DNA of 64,000 nt from Lentinus brumalis (taxonomy: Eukaryota > Basidiomycota > Agaricomycetes > Polyporales > Polyporaceae): positions 1 through 64,000 of the forward strand of contig MARA01000054.1 in the NCBI GenBank assembly GCA_001792895.1, read 5' to 3'. The position numbers and the translations under genes are program-made. Each line of letters starts with the position of its first letter. Positions within the stretch are counted from its first letter, which is position 1. Shown piece by piece: positions 33,398 to 44,502 of the stretch. The notes under the pieces were generated by a model. The model saw only the letters and a program-made list of their open reading frames with translations, made no database searches and had not been told where the DNA came from.

Positions 33398-35245
33398 ATG
33401 GCAAAGTCCGTATTCTCCCTAGGACAGCGACACCCGCGCTACACCATCGCCTTCGCCGCCTTCGTCCTCTGCGCGTACTGGTTCCTCTCGAGCCCGACGC
33501 CCCGCCCGCACTCCGTCGTGTACAGGGCGAACAACGACCTCAAGGCGAGGCTAGAACGCGAGGAGCGCAAGTATCGCGCCATGCTCCCGCAGCGGCAGGA
33601 CCTCATCACTCGATTTGGACCCACGCCGGCCCAGGTCGTCATGTACGTCGGCGGCGTGTCTCGCGCCGTCTCTGCCATCCCTGACATTGCTGCGTGCATA
33701 GGTTTCCCCCTGACCAGGATCCGTGGCCACCGTACACAGTGTGTACGTCGTCTGGCACGCTGCTCGCACGCCTTCGCGCTGACAGTCTTTCGCAGGGGAC
33801 TTTTTCCCTCCACTGTTCAACTGCCCGCACGAACTCGACCGGTTAGGAGCATTGGGAGACGGCGGAAAGTGGATGTGTGGCATCTCGCGCATACAGGACA
33901 AGCCCAATTGCGTGATCTATTCTTTCGGTACGTCCTGCCCTTATCTTCTTCACTTTCAACAGGGGGCGATTGCGCCTCCCTCCTCTTGCCCCGCTGGTTT
34001 CGTAGTCCGCCATGCTCTCGTCACGTCCGCCCGGGGCTACACGCGCGTTACGTGCACTCCGCGCCGTCCAGTACCCCGTTGCTGTACCTGCTCCACCGAT
34101 CACTTGGACCGGCGTCACCCAGTCTCCGCAGCTGCCACGTCGTACGGTGGACTATCGTCCGCAGTCGACGCTGTGGATTGCGCTGGCCCGGAGACCATTC
34201 GGTACCCGCCCCAATAGCGGGCGGAGCGCTTCACGCGTCGGTCTCGCGCGGGTTACTCGAGACGCGTCCCCAGGGCTGACGATGCGCCCGCTTGGCGTCC
34301 GGGCGATCCGGTTCGTCCCCGTGAAATGGGCTCGAATATCTCGCCAGCTATTCATCGCTGCCCTGTTCGTCTTCGCGCGTCGAGCATTCGTGCCTTCTTC
34401 GTCGAACGGGGTGCTCACCTGGCTTCCATTCACAGGCATAGACTCGTCGTACTCGTTCGAGGCCACCCTGCTGCAGTCGACACAGTTCTGCGAGGTGTGG
34501 ATATACGACTCGACGAAAGGCGAGGACGCGCAGAATCACATCCCGAAGCCGCTCCGGCACCGCGCGCACTTCGGTAAGCTCGCGCTCGGGGCGAGCGACA
34601 GACACGGCCAGGGCGACGACCCGAAGACGTGGACGCTCAAGTCCCTCATGTCCGAGAACGGTGCGTCCTGCGTCCTCCGTCTAACGCTTGAGTCTAACTG
34701 ACGCCTCCCCGACCGCAGGCCACTCGCACATAGACTTCCTGCGGCTGGACGTCGAGGGGTGGGAGTGGGAGACGTTCCGGGGCATCATCCGCGACTTCAC
34801 GATGGAGCGAGTTTCCGCGAATCCCGCCGCGAACGCAAACACGACGGGGTGGAACGTGAACGAGCGCGAGGGCGTGCTGCCGTTCGGACAGCTGCAGATC
34901 GAGCTGCACGTCTGGAACCAGCGCTTCCAGGACTTCCTCGAGTGGTGGGAGCTGCTCGAGGTGGCCGGGCTGAGGCCGTTCCATCACGAGGTGTGCAATA
35001 TTGCCGTTCTTCGTTCTCCATGTGTCTGACGGGTCATCGGTTGACAGATCAACCTCGTATACGCGAATTACAACCGACACAGCGGGGTCGAGCTCGCCGA
35101 GGTGCGTCGTGGGGCTTTGGAGATGTTTCGCGTGCAGCGGGGCTGGGCAGACGTTGTAGTAGACAGAAAATATATCTCGTTCGCAGAGGTACACGACGTG
35201 TGCGCCGGTCGCTCGTATGTTCCCGCCTGGATTGGGCGCGGATAG
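33398..35245 (+). CDS. Membrane-anchored methyltransferase-like protein, copy 1
   Basis: Six exons: 33398-33642, 33702-33742, 33796-33927, 34436-34660, 34719-34990 and 35048-35245, summing to 371 codons with stop (370 residues). An N-terminal hydrophobic segment, YTIAFAAFVLCAYWFLSS (residues 15-32), predicts a single-pass signal anchor, followed by a charged stem (LKARLEREERKYRAM). The catalytic-like region reads FNCPHELDRLGALGDGGKWM, then a Rossmann-type start YSFG-IDSSYSFEATLLQ, then CEVWIYDST, then HSHIDFLRLDVEGWEWETF, typical of the Methyltransf_22/METTL24-like and FkbM-like families, where the D-x-E-G acidic motif recurs. The substrate is unknown; the anchor suggests a Golgi or ER role. 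Intron 3 is 508 bases, long for this genome. Exons 4 and 5 keep exactly 225 and 272 bases in copies 1-3, and exon 6 is 198 bases in copies 1 and 3, which indicates constraint. Confidence 0.85.
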
Positions 35246-38200
35246 CCGGCTCTGCGGGCTATCAGCGGACTGCGAACACGACGCACCAGATGCAAGCTGC
35301 ACCTTAGGGTGGTCTGGAGGATGTATAGGGACAGTGGGTGTCCTTGGGAGTATAGAGATGGCGGGTGCTCTAGGGAGTATAGAGATGGTGGGGACGGCGG
35401 TTCTACAGAGGAACAGACAGCGGGCGTTCTGGGAAGTTGGAACAGCAGGGAGACGGAGGTTCTGTCTTCTGGAGCGGCCTGCGGTGCTCATCTTTCGCCT
35501 GCATGGGGAACTTGGACTCAGTAGCGGCTAGAATGCGCACTGCGGACGCCCGTTCATTCGAAAGCAGTAGTGAGGCACAGAAATATATTTTATACGGACG
35601 GACTAAACTGCTGGTGCGCTACAGAGACAGGGACGCGTTCTGGGAGACTTCCCGCCCGCACGATAATGGGCGCCTATTCTGCGACTTCGCCCGTTTGGGC
35701 AAGTCCATGCCTCTCTTCTCGACCACCACCGCCGTCGTTCCTCCGTGTCTCCCTCGGCTCTTCTCTGCAAGCTCTCTGGATCTGCGCTGGCTTTTAGCCC
35801 TGGCAAAGCTCTGTCAGCAACAGCAACAGTTTCTCGAGATCTGGATCAGATAAGTACTCACGTTCTGTTGTGTTGCGGGCCGCGGTGCGACGCTCTGTCA
35901 AGTTGAGAATGCATCGAAGCAGTTGGACACAGTCTGCGCTCGCGCGTCGACAGTGAGGATACGCTGCAGACAGCGGAGCTTCGAGGTGTGTCAGAGACGA
36001 GTGCGTACCGGTCCATGGTGCACGCGTGCGGCAGAGACGAGTGTCGGTCTGAGCCGCGGCGGAACACGGAGCGGACAGTCGCTGGAGACACCCAGGGCCC
36101 CGTCAGCCAAGGGACGCGTTGATTGCATGCGTAGGTGCGTACCTGTGTCTTGAAGCCAATCCGTAGAGTTAACGCCGCGGCATACGCCGACAGTCGCCGT
36201 TCTGCCCAACATACCGGACAAAGATTGACGATTAGTGATCCTGTTGCTGCTGTGCGAATGCAAAGAGGTACGTACCAGCGACGAGCCTCGTGCAGCGCAG
36301 GAGGTGAGTCGTGGAAGACTCGGACACCAGCGCCGTACCGGTCGAGGGCTCACCTTCTGCATGTCGCGGCGGTCGTCGATCTGCGGCGACGAGATCGCTG
36401 CAGGCAGCCACCGCATCTTGAGAAACGATCAGATTGTCTCCCGGTTGCGTGTGCCGTGATACGCACCTGTGAACACGACGTATCGCAGCCTCGGAGGAGC
36501 TGAGTGTCGTGCGCGGTAGCATCCGCAGATGTGACAGCAGCGGCGTCCCCAAGAGAGGGTGGACGACCGCATGACCAGCCTCCGTCGCACAGCGTACGGC
36601 GAAGGACGTACATATCTGCAAGGCGAGCCTCCGAGAAGAGGTAGAACAGCCTCCTTGGCGGTGCTGAGGTAAGGCGACCGGTGAGTTGACCGTGTATGTA
36701 CCTGGGAGATAGACGTTTGTATTGAGCGAATCCGTCGACTGATGCAGGTGAAAGACAGGCACGTACCAGTAGTTGGAGGGCGGGCGGACAGGATTTTCGA
36801 GTGGCCGGCGATGGTCTCCACGGCTCCGCCGCACAAACTGGGCGAGGACAGTGACAATGCGCCGTCTCGCGTGAAGCGACGCTCTGATGAAAGCGGGAGT
36901 CGTCGCCCGGGTTAGTCATCGCTGGAGCTGAACAGCCTGTATGATGAGTATAACGCTGACGCGATACTGTCAAGACAGACTCACATACCACCGCTTCGTG
37001 TGCCAGAGCGGTCCCGGAGCCTGCGAGCGAGATGACACTTGGGAGGTGAGGGGCGTACCGTGTACACGAAGCCGGCCGGAGGAACTGACCTGGGCCGTGG
37101 CGGGACGAGAAGCTTGAAGTCGTCAACTCGTGCAACCTTCAACGGAGACTACCACGTACAATGGTCTCTCGTCTGCGCTGACCGTCAAACGGTCGAAAGG
37201 TGCGAGTCGGCGACAATTCGAGGGATGAGATGATGGGAGATTGCGGAGCGTGACAGCACGTTCACGGAGCGGGCTGGGAGACACGGTGTGAGCTCGTTCC
37301 CGGTAGACAAAGCTCAGTTATACTTACACAATGAGCAACGGGATCATCGTCTGTAGCTTCTCATATCGCGCGTGGAACGTTGTGTGATGGTGCGTAGGAG
37401 CGAGGACCTTGTTGTCGAGAGCAGGAGGCAGGAGGTCAGACTCCGTGCACCGATACCGTTTGAGCTGGGAGAAGGGGAAGGAGTGGAGACTCGTGGGGAG
37501 GGAGAGGCAAGAGCTGCTGGCATGTTCTGTAACCCTGCGCCCGAAAGAATGATCACAAACAACAGGATACAATGTCCCCTACATGCAGAGGCATCGATCG
37601 TCCGCGGGTGTCGCGAAGTTGAGTAAGCATGAGCTGCCGAGTGGGTAAAGCCGCATACCTCTTATGAGATTGATCCGAATTGTAAGCAAGGTATGAGCGT
37701 TGCAGATCTTCAACGACTCAGAGAACATCCGCACACCTTTGAGTCTCACCTGAATGACCTGCCCCCAGCAATTTACTGCCATCTATTACGGTCCTGTGTC
37801 AGTATCGAGCGACATACTTATGGCGGGAGCTCCCTGTCGGTGGATTCCGGTGGTTAAGGTTCTATGAATGATCCTTATTTGGTACCAAATGTCCCGCTCA
37901 CGACGGCTCACCGAACCAAGCTGGCGTGCGCGATGAGACACTGTGGCTCCGAGGCTCAGGTCAAAGCCGACATCCTCTCGGGGCCGTGTTGTCCTCAAGG
38001 ACTAACTGACACTGCGGCTTAAAGCCGGAACGTAAGGAGAGATCGGAAAGCGCAGATGCGTGTTGATTGCGCGTTGTGGCATGACAAGATCACAAACCAG
38101 AACTTCGGAAGCTAGCGGTAACGTGCGCAGAGGCGACATATCCTCGCTACCAGAGCTCTCTCGGGTGTCAGTTTCTACGCCGGACAAACAGTGTTCCTGA

Positions 38201-41200
38201 GCGGCGCACCTTGTCCATCCCAGTTCGACTGCCAGTGGACCAGTGTACATCGAGAGGGACGTGCCAGAGCGATATGTTGAAACCCTAGAACATTGAAACC
38301 TTCTCTGCTTCAAATGAAACAGAGCAAGCACATTCCGGCTATGCACGCAGAGGCTGGCAGGCTGGTCCGAGAAGGTCTCAGGGTCCCGAGTAGTCCATGA
38401 GTGATGGATGTTAGCGGACTACTATCGCAGCTTGGTCGATCTCTGACGTCCCATGCTGCAACGCGCTACAGATGAAATTCCCCGTGAGTTGAGTCCTTGC
38501 ACTGTTGCACAGACACTTCCAGGCTCCAGCTATAGATGTAGTGTTCGTCATGCGCGCAGGAAAGATAGGTCTTATAGATTTTATCGCCTGAGTTCTCCAC
38601 AACCCCACAATATTGTGCACTCACCACAATCACCTACCAAAGATGAGAACTTCTCAGAACACCTTGAACCGAACTGCCGTCAATCTAGGTAGTAGCTATC
38701 GACGGCCTCCCTGGCAGCCTTCCTCCGAGAGCCACAGCATTCATGGGAATGCGAAGGACGAAGTGAGGTACAGGTACTTACTCCATCAAGCATCCGGGCA
38801 TTGAGCCGCAATTGAATTGTGAAGTAATGTCATGCGCGGTGAGAGATGTCCTCTGGTTCTCAGAGTGCAACATGGACACGTTGATATCTGTCTATTGCGA
38901 ATTGTATACGGCTGTACTCGAATACATGGCTTAACCACCAATGCTACGCTGCAAATCCTACACTCACACTCAAGCGGCGAAGCCTGCAGTGCCTCAGGAG
39001 TCAGGAACCAGTCGAGGTCTCGCTCCGGGACATCATGACGGGCGGGCCAAACTTCAAGTTCGCTTCCTGACCTGCCGGCCTCTGTCGTCGTCATTTCATT
39101 TTGCCTGCAAGCGGATGAGCCGGGACTCATGTTCCCGACGTGGTCCGATCCTCACCTCGCGGTATCCACTCGCCCACTGGAATCGACCACTGTCTCAAAC
39201 AAACCAGCAAGAATGAGCGGACGAAGGGAGACCATACCTATTGCCGTCTACTTGACTCCGCAGCCCTCATTGAACTTCGCGTGGCGCAATCGAAACGACG
39301 GGCCCAGGCGTCGTCTGTCAGACTGCAGTGCACCGAATTGCCCGGGACAGGTCTTCCCAGCCTCAGAGATTCAGGTAGTCCGAGGCTTCGCTCAGATTGC
39401 GCTCGTGCTAGGCCGGGAGACGTCTCCTCTGAGCTCTCTGCACGCAAATCTCAATCCCAGTGTTGCACCTCTACACTTGCCCGGCCGCTATGAAAGCGTC
39501 CGGTACGGTAGTACTCGGGACGTCCGCAAGACCGAGTGGGACTTTGCACGTACCACACGAGCTCCAGGAATCCAGGCCGCATGACGATTCGACCGGATGG
39601 GCACGGTCGAGCACGATACTCGCTCCTTGTACCCGAGACGCGAAACGCGAAAATCTCGAGCTGTCCTTCAGACTATTGCGGTTGCATTCTGCGATCCGGT
39701 ACCAGAGCCATGGCGTGTGGGAAGCTCGAGCCAACAATATCGTCCCCACGACGTGGTCATGCGGGAAATGCATGATTGGGTCTTTCGAATGCCTGTCATC
39801 GGCCCTTCCACTCGCTGTAGAGTCCCGCAACACAATCCTGAGCGTGAGCGCGAGCCTCGTTCCACACGGCCGAGAAGACGGACGTACCGCTTTCCCCTGA
39901 ACATACACTGCCTGTCAGCCTACTATCGCGCAGCGAACAACCCGCAGAGAATATTCAACGCCATGGCCGACGAGACCGCCCATCTGGTTGCGGATACGGG
40001 TACCCGATACGCGAGTCGCGAGTCGCGCTCCCGATCTCGAGCTGGAAGACTGACCGTTGAGGTTCCGTGCTGCGATCCGGTGCGTGAAGCTCGAACGCAA
40101 AGCATCGTCCCGACGTCCTAGTCATGCCGTGCGTACACTGGAGATACACGGGTCCTTAGTCCTTGGTCCTTGGCCAGGGTCCCGGTCCCTCGGACTCTCG
40201 AGCTCTTGTTCCAGCTCTAGCACTCGCTGAAAGGTCGCCCAAACGAAATCGCGAACGTGAACGCGAGCGTCGAGACGCATCACCAACAAGACTTACGTAC
40301 CATTTTTCGAATACGCGCTGCCCGACAGTCTACCGAGCGGCGAACTACCCGCAGGGATTCTGGAACGGCGCCGTGCGACTGGCCGACGAGGCCGCCCATC
40401 TGGTTGCAACTTGCGGATGCGGCCTGGACTGGGAAGCCTCGACGGTCGAGGGTCCTATACCCGCCGCGTAAGTACTGGGAGTCTGACGCGAGCGAGGTCG
40501 CCGTTCGTGTCCGGCAAGATCGAACGTGGCCGCCTGCGACCCCAGAGTCAGTGATGTACGAGGCCCGCATGCTCTGCGTGGTGCGTCCAGGCCGGCCATC
40601 CGCCCGCCTTCCTGCGCGGCCGGTGGCAGAGCTGCAACTCGTCTGGTATGCAGGTATTGCGACGACGACAGAGTTCGAAACGGCGCATCGAGATCAGAGA
40701 GGCGCACCTTGCGTCGAGCAGCGGGAGCACGGATACGCCGCATGCGTCCGAACTGGAGCCGCGACCGCGAGCGCAGTGCCAGCCGGCAGACTGAACTTCC
40801 CTGATCGCAGAACCGAACACGCAGTCTGTGGCCCGTGGCCCGTGCGCAGGCGACGTGCGTGGCATGTTTGTGCGGGGTCTGAGGCGGTCATATGCTGGCA
40901 GCGACGCGGCAGCGCTCTCCCAGGTCACCCCTCTCCCTCTGTCACCTCCTCGTGCCCCCGCGTGAGTCGTCGTCGTTGTCGCCGCCGCCGTTGAGTGTGG
41001 GCTCGGCGACCGGTGCGGTGAGTTGTCTGTCGCCGTGCTTGTCCGGTCTGGTACTGACGGCACCGTGCGTCGCAGACACCGATGGACCTCTGCATCCCGG
41101 AGGACCTGTAACCTGAGACCGTGGTGAGCATTAGCATTCCGCACGCGGTGCCTTCTCAGCTAACGTCGAGCTTGTCGCCATGCAGAGACACAGAGTCACG

Positions 41201-42430
41201 ACGTTGAGATGGCAAGAAGAGGGTCCGCTCACCTGTACGTATCCCGTCGTGAACTTCTTCGAGCATAGGCCTGACGGGCACGATTGTCAGGACCTCTGCC
41301 GAATCTCCACGGCGGACACCACTGACCGCCGCGTGCCGTCCGTCTGCACGCTCTCTCCAGCTCGCGAGACGCTCCCGTCGCTGTATCCGAGTCGACGGGG
41401 AGGTTCTGTCCGATGGAGGAAAGCAGCCGCGGTCAGTGTCGCCTCCATTCAGTTCATTATCCCTATACATACTCACTGATTTACTGTCTTCGGTTGCTTA
41501 CAGGCTGGCGGATCAGCGGGGCGTTTGTTGACTTGACGAACGTGTGACGTGTGCATCGATCGACGTGTGCGGTAGCGTAGATGTATTGACTGCGGGATGC
41601 CGACGGCTGGGGCGTGTTGTAAGGCGCTGTGTGAGCGTCAGATTTGGGCGTGACGACGGCGTAGGAGGCGCAGATAGGGAGAGAGGAACGGCTTCTGTGT
41701 CGATAAGCCGTGACCGCGTCGCTGTGGGCGCGCATGTCCATCACTGGGGCCGGCCGGTCCCCGTTCTCTGTATCCCGGGGCGCCATGGTGTGTCCAAAGG
41801 GGGCCATGCGCTGGACGGCGAGACGGGTAGCCGGACGTGCGAGCAGTATGCCTCTTACTTGTTCTCGGATTGACGTCGCGCGGCCCAAGTAGACAGTCTG
41901 CAACTGTAGTACGGATGTAAGTAGCAAGTACAGCACGAATATAATGGATGCTCTTGCGAGATTGACTCCTGGCACCTTGATGTGACTTGCGCGACGTGAG
42001 TTCCGGACTTGCGCGAGCGGAGGTGTGAGCACGCCCGGAAGGGGTAGACCTACAAGGGCGCGGCGGGGTGGTGAAGAGGGTGTATATGCGCTAGGGCAGG
42101 AGCGAAGAGCTGGTACAACGACAAGGGGACAGCAGCGACTGACGGTGGTGCTGCGGTGTATGCGAGCCAGCTTCCACCTCAGCACTGCGTGGCAGCAGGT
42201 GAGGAGCAGCACCGGTACTGCACCCAGATGGAACGGTCGGGTCGAATGGAGCCCGCTACAGTGCGACTTGAAGTGGACGGGCAGGCTGAGTGCTGGGACA
42301 GATGAGTCGCGGCAAGAGCGAGAGTTGCAGAGCACGCCCGTGCGTCTTGGACGTCGACGGCGGACGGAGCGAGGCCGTGAGAGAGCCCTGTGCGATCGAG
42401 CAGACGTCACGGTTGCGAGACTTGGACGCA
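35246..42430. other. Unit 1 body, possible minus-strand intron-rich gene
   Basis: About 7.2 kb without a gene I can assign. Frames on both strands are open for long stretches because of GC content. The minus strand carries many donor-like sites (GTACGTAAG near 40288, GTAAGT near 38776 and 37325, GTGAGT near 35870) with small exon-like pieces between them, such as HDVPERDLDWFLTPEALQ at about 39060-39000. Indels between units are often not multiples of three, so any gene here is either decaying or disturbed by consensus errors. A short direct repeat, GGGAGTATAGAGATGG, occurs twice at about 35345-35390. Confidence 0.4.
39640..40480. repeat. Internal diverged duplication in unit 1 (period 416)
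   Basis: Two adjacent blocks share GCCGACGAG then GCCCATCTGGTTGC (39966 and 40382), CACTCGCTG, GCGCGAGC and GCGATCCGGT. Similarity is patchy, so this duplication is older than the 9.2-kb array and is present in every full unit. Confidence 0.7.
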
Positions 42431-42595
42431 GCGTTCAGTATCCACGTGGGAGCGCCCGTCGGTCTAGACCGAAAGTGGGCGCGCGTCTCTCCGCTTTTCC
42501 CCACATTTCCCTCCGTCTTGCTCACCGTCTTCCACGACGCCGCCGCTGTCGCACACGACGACCGACGCCACACACGCCCTCTGCGACCCGTCAGC

Positions 42596-44502
42596 ATGGC
42601 AAAGTCCGTATTCTCCCTGGACAGCGACACCCGCGCTACACCATCGCCATCGCCGCCTTCGTCCTCTGCGCGTACTGGTTCCTCTCGAGCCCGACGCCCC
42701 GCCCGCATGCCGTCGTGTACAGGGCGAACAACGACCTCAAGGCGAGGCTAGAACGCGAGGAGCGCAAGTATCGCGCCATGCTCCCGCAGCGGCAGGACCT
42801 CATCACTCGATTTGGACCCACGCCGGCCCAGGTCGTCATGTACGTCGGCGGCGTGTCTCGCGCCGTCTCTGCCATCCCTGACATTGCTGCGTGCATAGGT
42901 TTCCCCCTGACCAGGATCCGTGGCCACCGTACACAGTGTGTACGTCGTCTGGCACGCTGCTCGCACGCCTTCGCGCTGACAGTCTTCGCAGGGGACTTTT
43001 TCCCTCCACTGTTCAACTGCCCGCACGAACTCGACCGGTTAGGAGCATTGGGAGACGGCGGAAAGTGGATGTGTGGCATCTCGCGCATACAGGACAAGCC
43101 CAATTGCGTGATCTATTCTTTCGGTACGTCTGCCCTTATCTTCTTCACTTTCAACAGGGGGCGATTGCGCCTCCCTCCTCTTGCCCCGCTGGTTTCGTAG
43201 TCCGCCATGCTCTCGTCACGTCCGCCCGGGCTACACGCGCGTTACGTGCACTCCGCGCCGTCCAGTACCCCGTTGCTGTACCTGCTCCACCGATCACTTG
43301 GACCGGCGTCACCCAGTCTCCGCAGCTGCCACGTCGTACGGTGGACTATCGTCCGCAGTCGACGCTGTGGATTGCGCTGGCCCGGAGACCATTCGGTACC
43401 CGCCCCAATAGCGGGCGGAGCGCTTCACGCGTCGGTCTCGCGCGGGTTACTCGAGACGCGTCCCCAGGGCTGACGATGCGCCCGCTTGGCGTCCGGGCGA
43501 TCCGGTTCGTCCCCGTGAAATGGGCTCGAATATCTCGCCAGCTATTCATCGCTGCCCTGTTCGTCTTCGCGCGTCGAGCATTCGTGCCTTCTTCGTCGAA
43601 CGGGGTGCTCACCTGGCTTCCATTCACAGGCATAGACTCGTCGTACTCGTTCGAGGCCACCCTGCTGCAGTCGACACAGTTCTGCGAGGTGTGGATATAC
43701 GACTCGACGAAAGGCGAGGACGCGCAGAATCACATCCCGAAGCCGCTCCGGCACCGCGCGCACTTCGGTAAGCTCGCGCTCGGGGCGAGCGACAGACACG
43801 GCCAGGGCGACGACCCGAAGACGTGGACGCTCAAGTCCCTCATGTCCGAGAACGGTGCGTCCTGCGTCCTCCGTCTAACGCTTGAGTCTAACTGACGCCT
43901 CCCCCGACCGCAGGCCACTCGCACATAGACTTCCTGCGGCTGGACGTCGAGGGGTGGGAGTGGGAGACGTTCCGGGGCATCATCCGCGACTTCACGATGG
44001 AGCGAGTTTCCGCGAATCCCGCCGCGAACGCAAACACGACGGGGTGGAACGTGAACGAGCGCGAGGGCGTGCTGCCGTTCGGCCAGCTGCAGATCGAGCT
44101 GCACGTCTGGAACCAGCGCTTCCAGGACTTTCTCGAGTGGTGGGAGCTGCTCGAGGTGGCCGGGCTGAGGCCGTTCCATCATGAGGTGTGCAATTTCCCC
44201 GTGCTTCGCTCTCAATGTGCCTGACGGGATACGGTCGACAGATCAACCTTGTATATGCAAACTACAACCGACACAGCGGGGTCGAGCTCGCCGAGGTGCG
44301 TCGTCTAGCTCACGAGATGTGTCGCGTGCGGCGGGGCTTGGCAGACGCTGTAGTAGATAGGAAAATATATCTCGTTCGCAGAGGTACACGACATGTGCGC
44401 CGGCCGCTCGTATGTTCCCGTCTGGATTGGGCGCGGGCAGTCGGCTCTGCGGGCTATCAGCGGACTGCGAACGCGATGCACCAGATGCAAGCTGTACCTT
44501 AG
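42596..44502 (+). pseudogene. Methyltransferase-like gene, copy 2, frameshifted
   Basis: Same exon plan as copy 1: 42596-42839, 42899-42939, 42992-43123, 43630-43854, 43914-44185, and from 44242. Exon 1 is 244 instead of 245 bases: an A is missing at CCCT(A)GG, so the frame is lost after about nine residues, before the membrane anchor. Exons 2-5 keep the exact lengths of copy 1. Exon 6 has one extra A near 44363, and the usual TAG is changed (GGGCAG), so reading runs on to a stop at 44502. With two independent one-base changes it cannot make the normal protein as written. If these are consensus errors the copy could be functional; the perfectly kept exon 2-5 lengths favour caution. Confidence 0.7.

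Larger units (their letters stand above)
33220..42430. repeat. Tandem array unit 1 (about 9.2 kb)
   Basis: First of four head-to-tail copies. Anchors such as ATCCACGTGG (33231, 42440, 51631, 62905) and CCGAAAGTGGGCGCG (33268, 42469, 51660, 62934) give spacings of about 9,201, 9,191 and 11,274 bases. Copies 1 and 2 are very similar throughout, with mostly single-base changes and short indels. Each unit starts with the methyltransferase-like gene. Confidence 0.93.

Noticed and set aside
34700..35307. An extra intron near 35102-35190 in the methyltransferase-like gene giving a longer tail
   Set aside because: Reading straight through from GCCGAG keeps the frame to the TAG at 35243-35245, with the same 198-base exon in copies 1 and 3; no intron is needed.
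40157..41110. Long plus- and minus-strand open frames in the array unit bodies
   Set aside because: They overlap on both strands, are Arg/Pro/Ala-rich, and are broken by different small indels in each unit, as expected of GC-rich noncoding or decayed sequence.
42025..43200. A 391-residue plus-strand frame covering the start of methyltransferase-like copy 2
   Set aside because: It only enters the true frame because of the one-base loss in exon 1 and reads through two introns; the upstream part is Arg-rich unit-end sequence.
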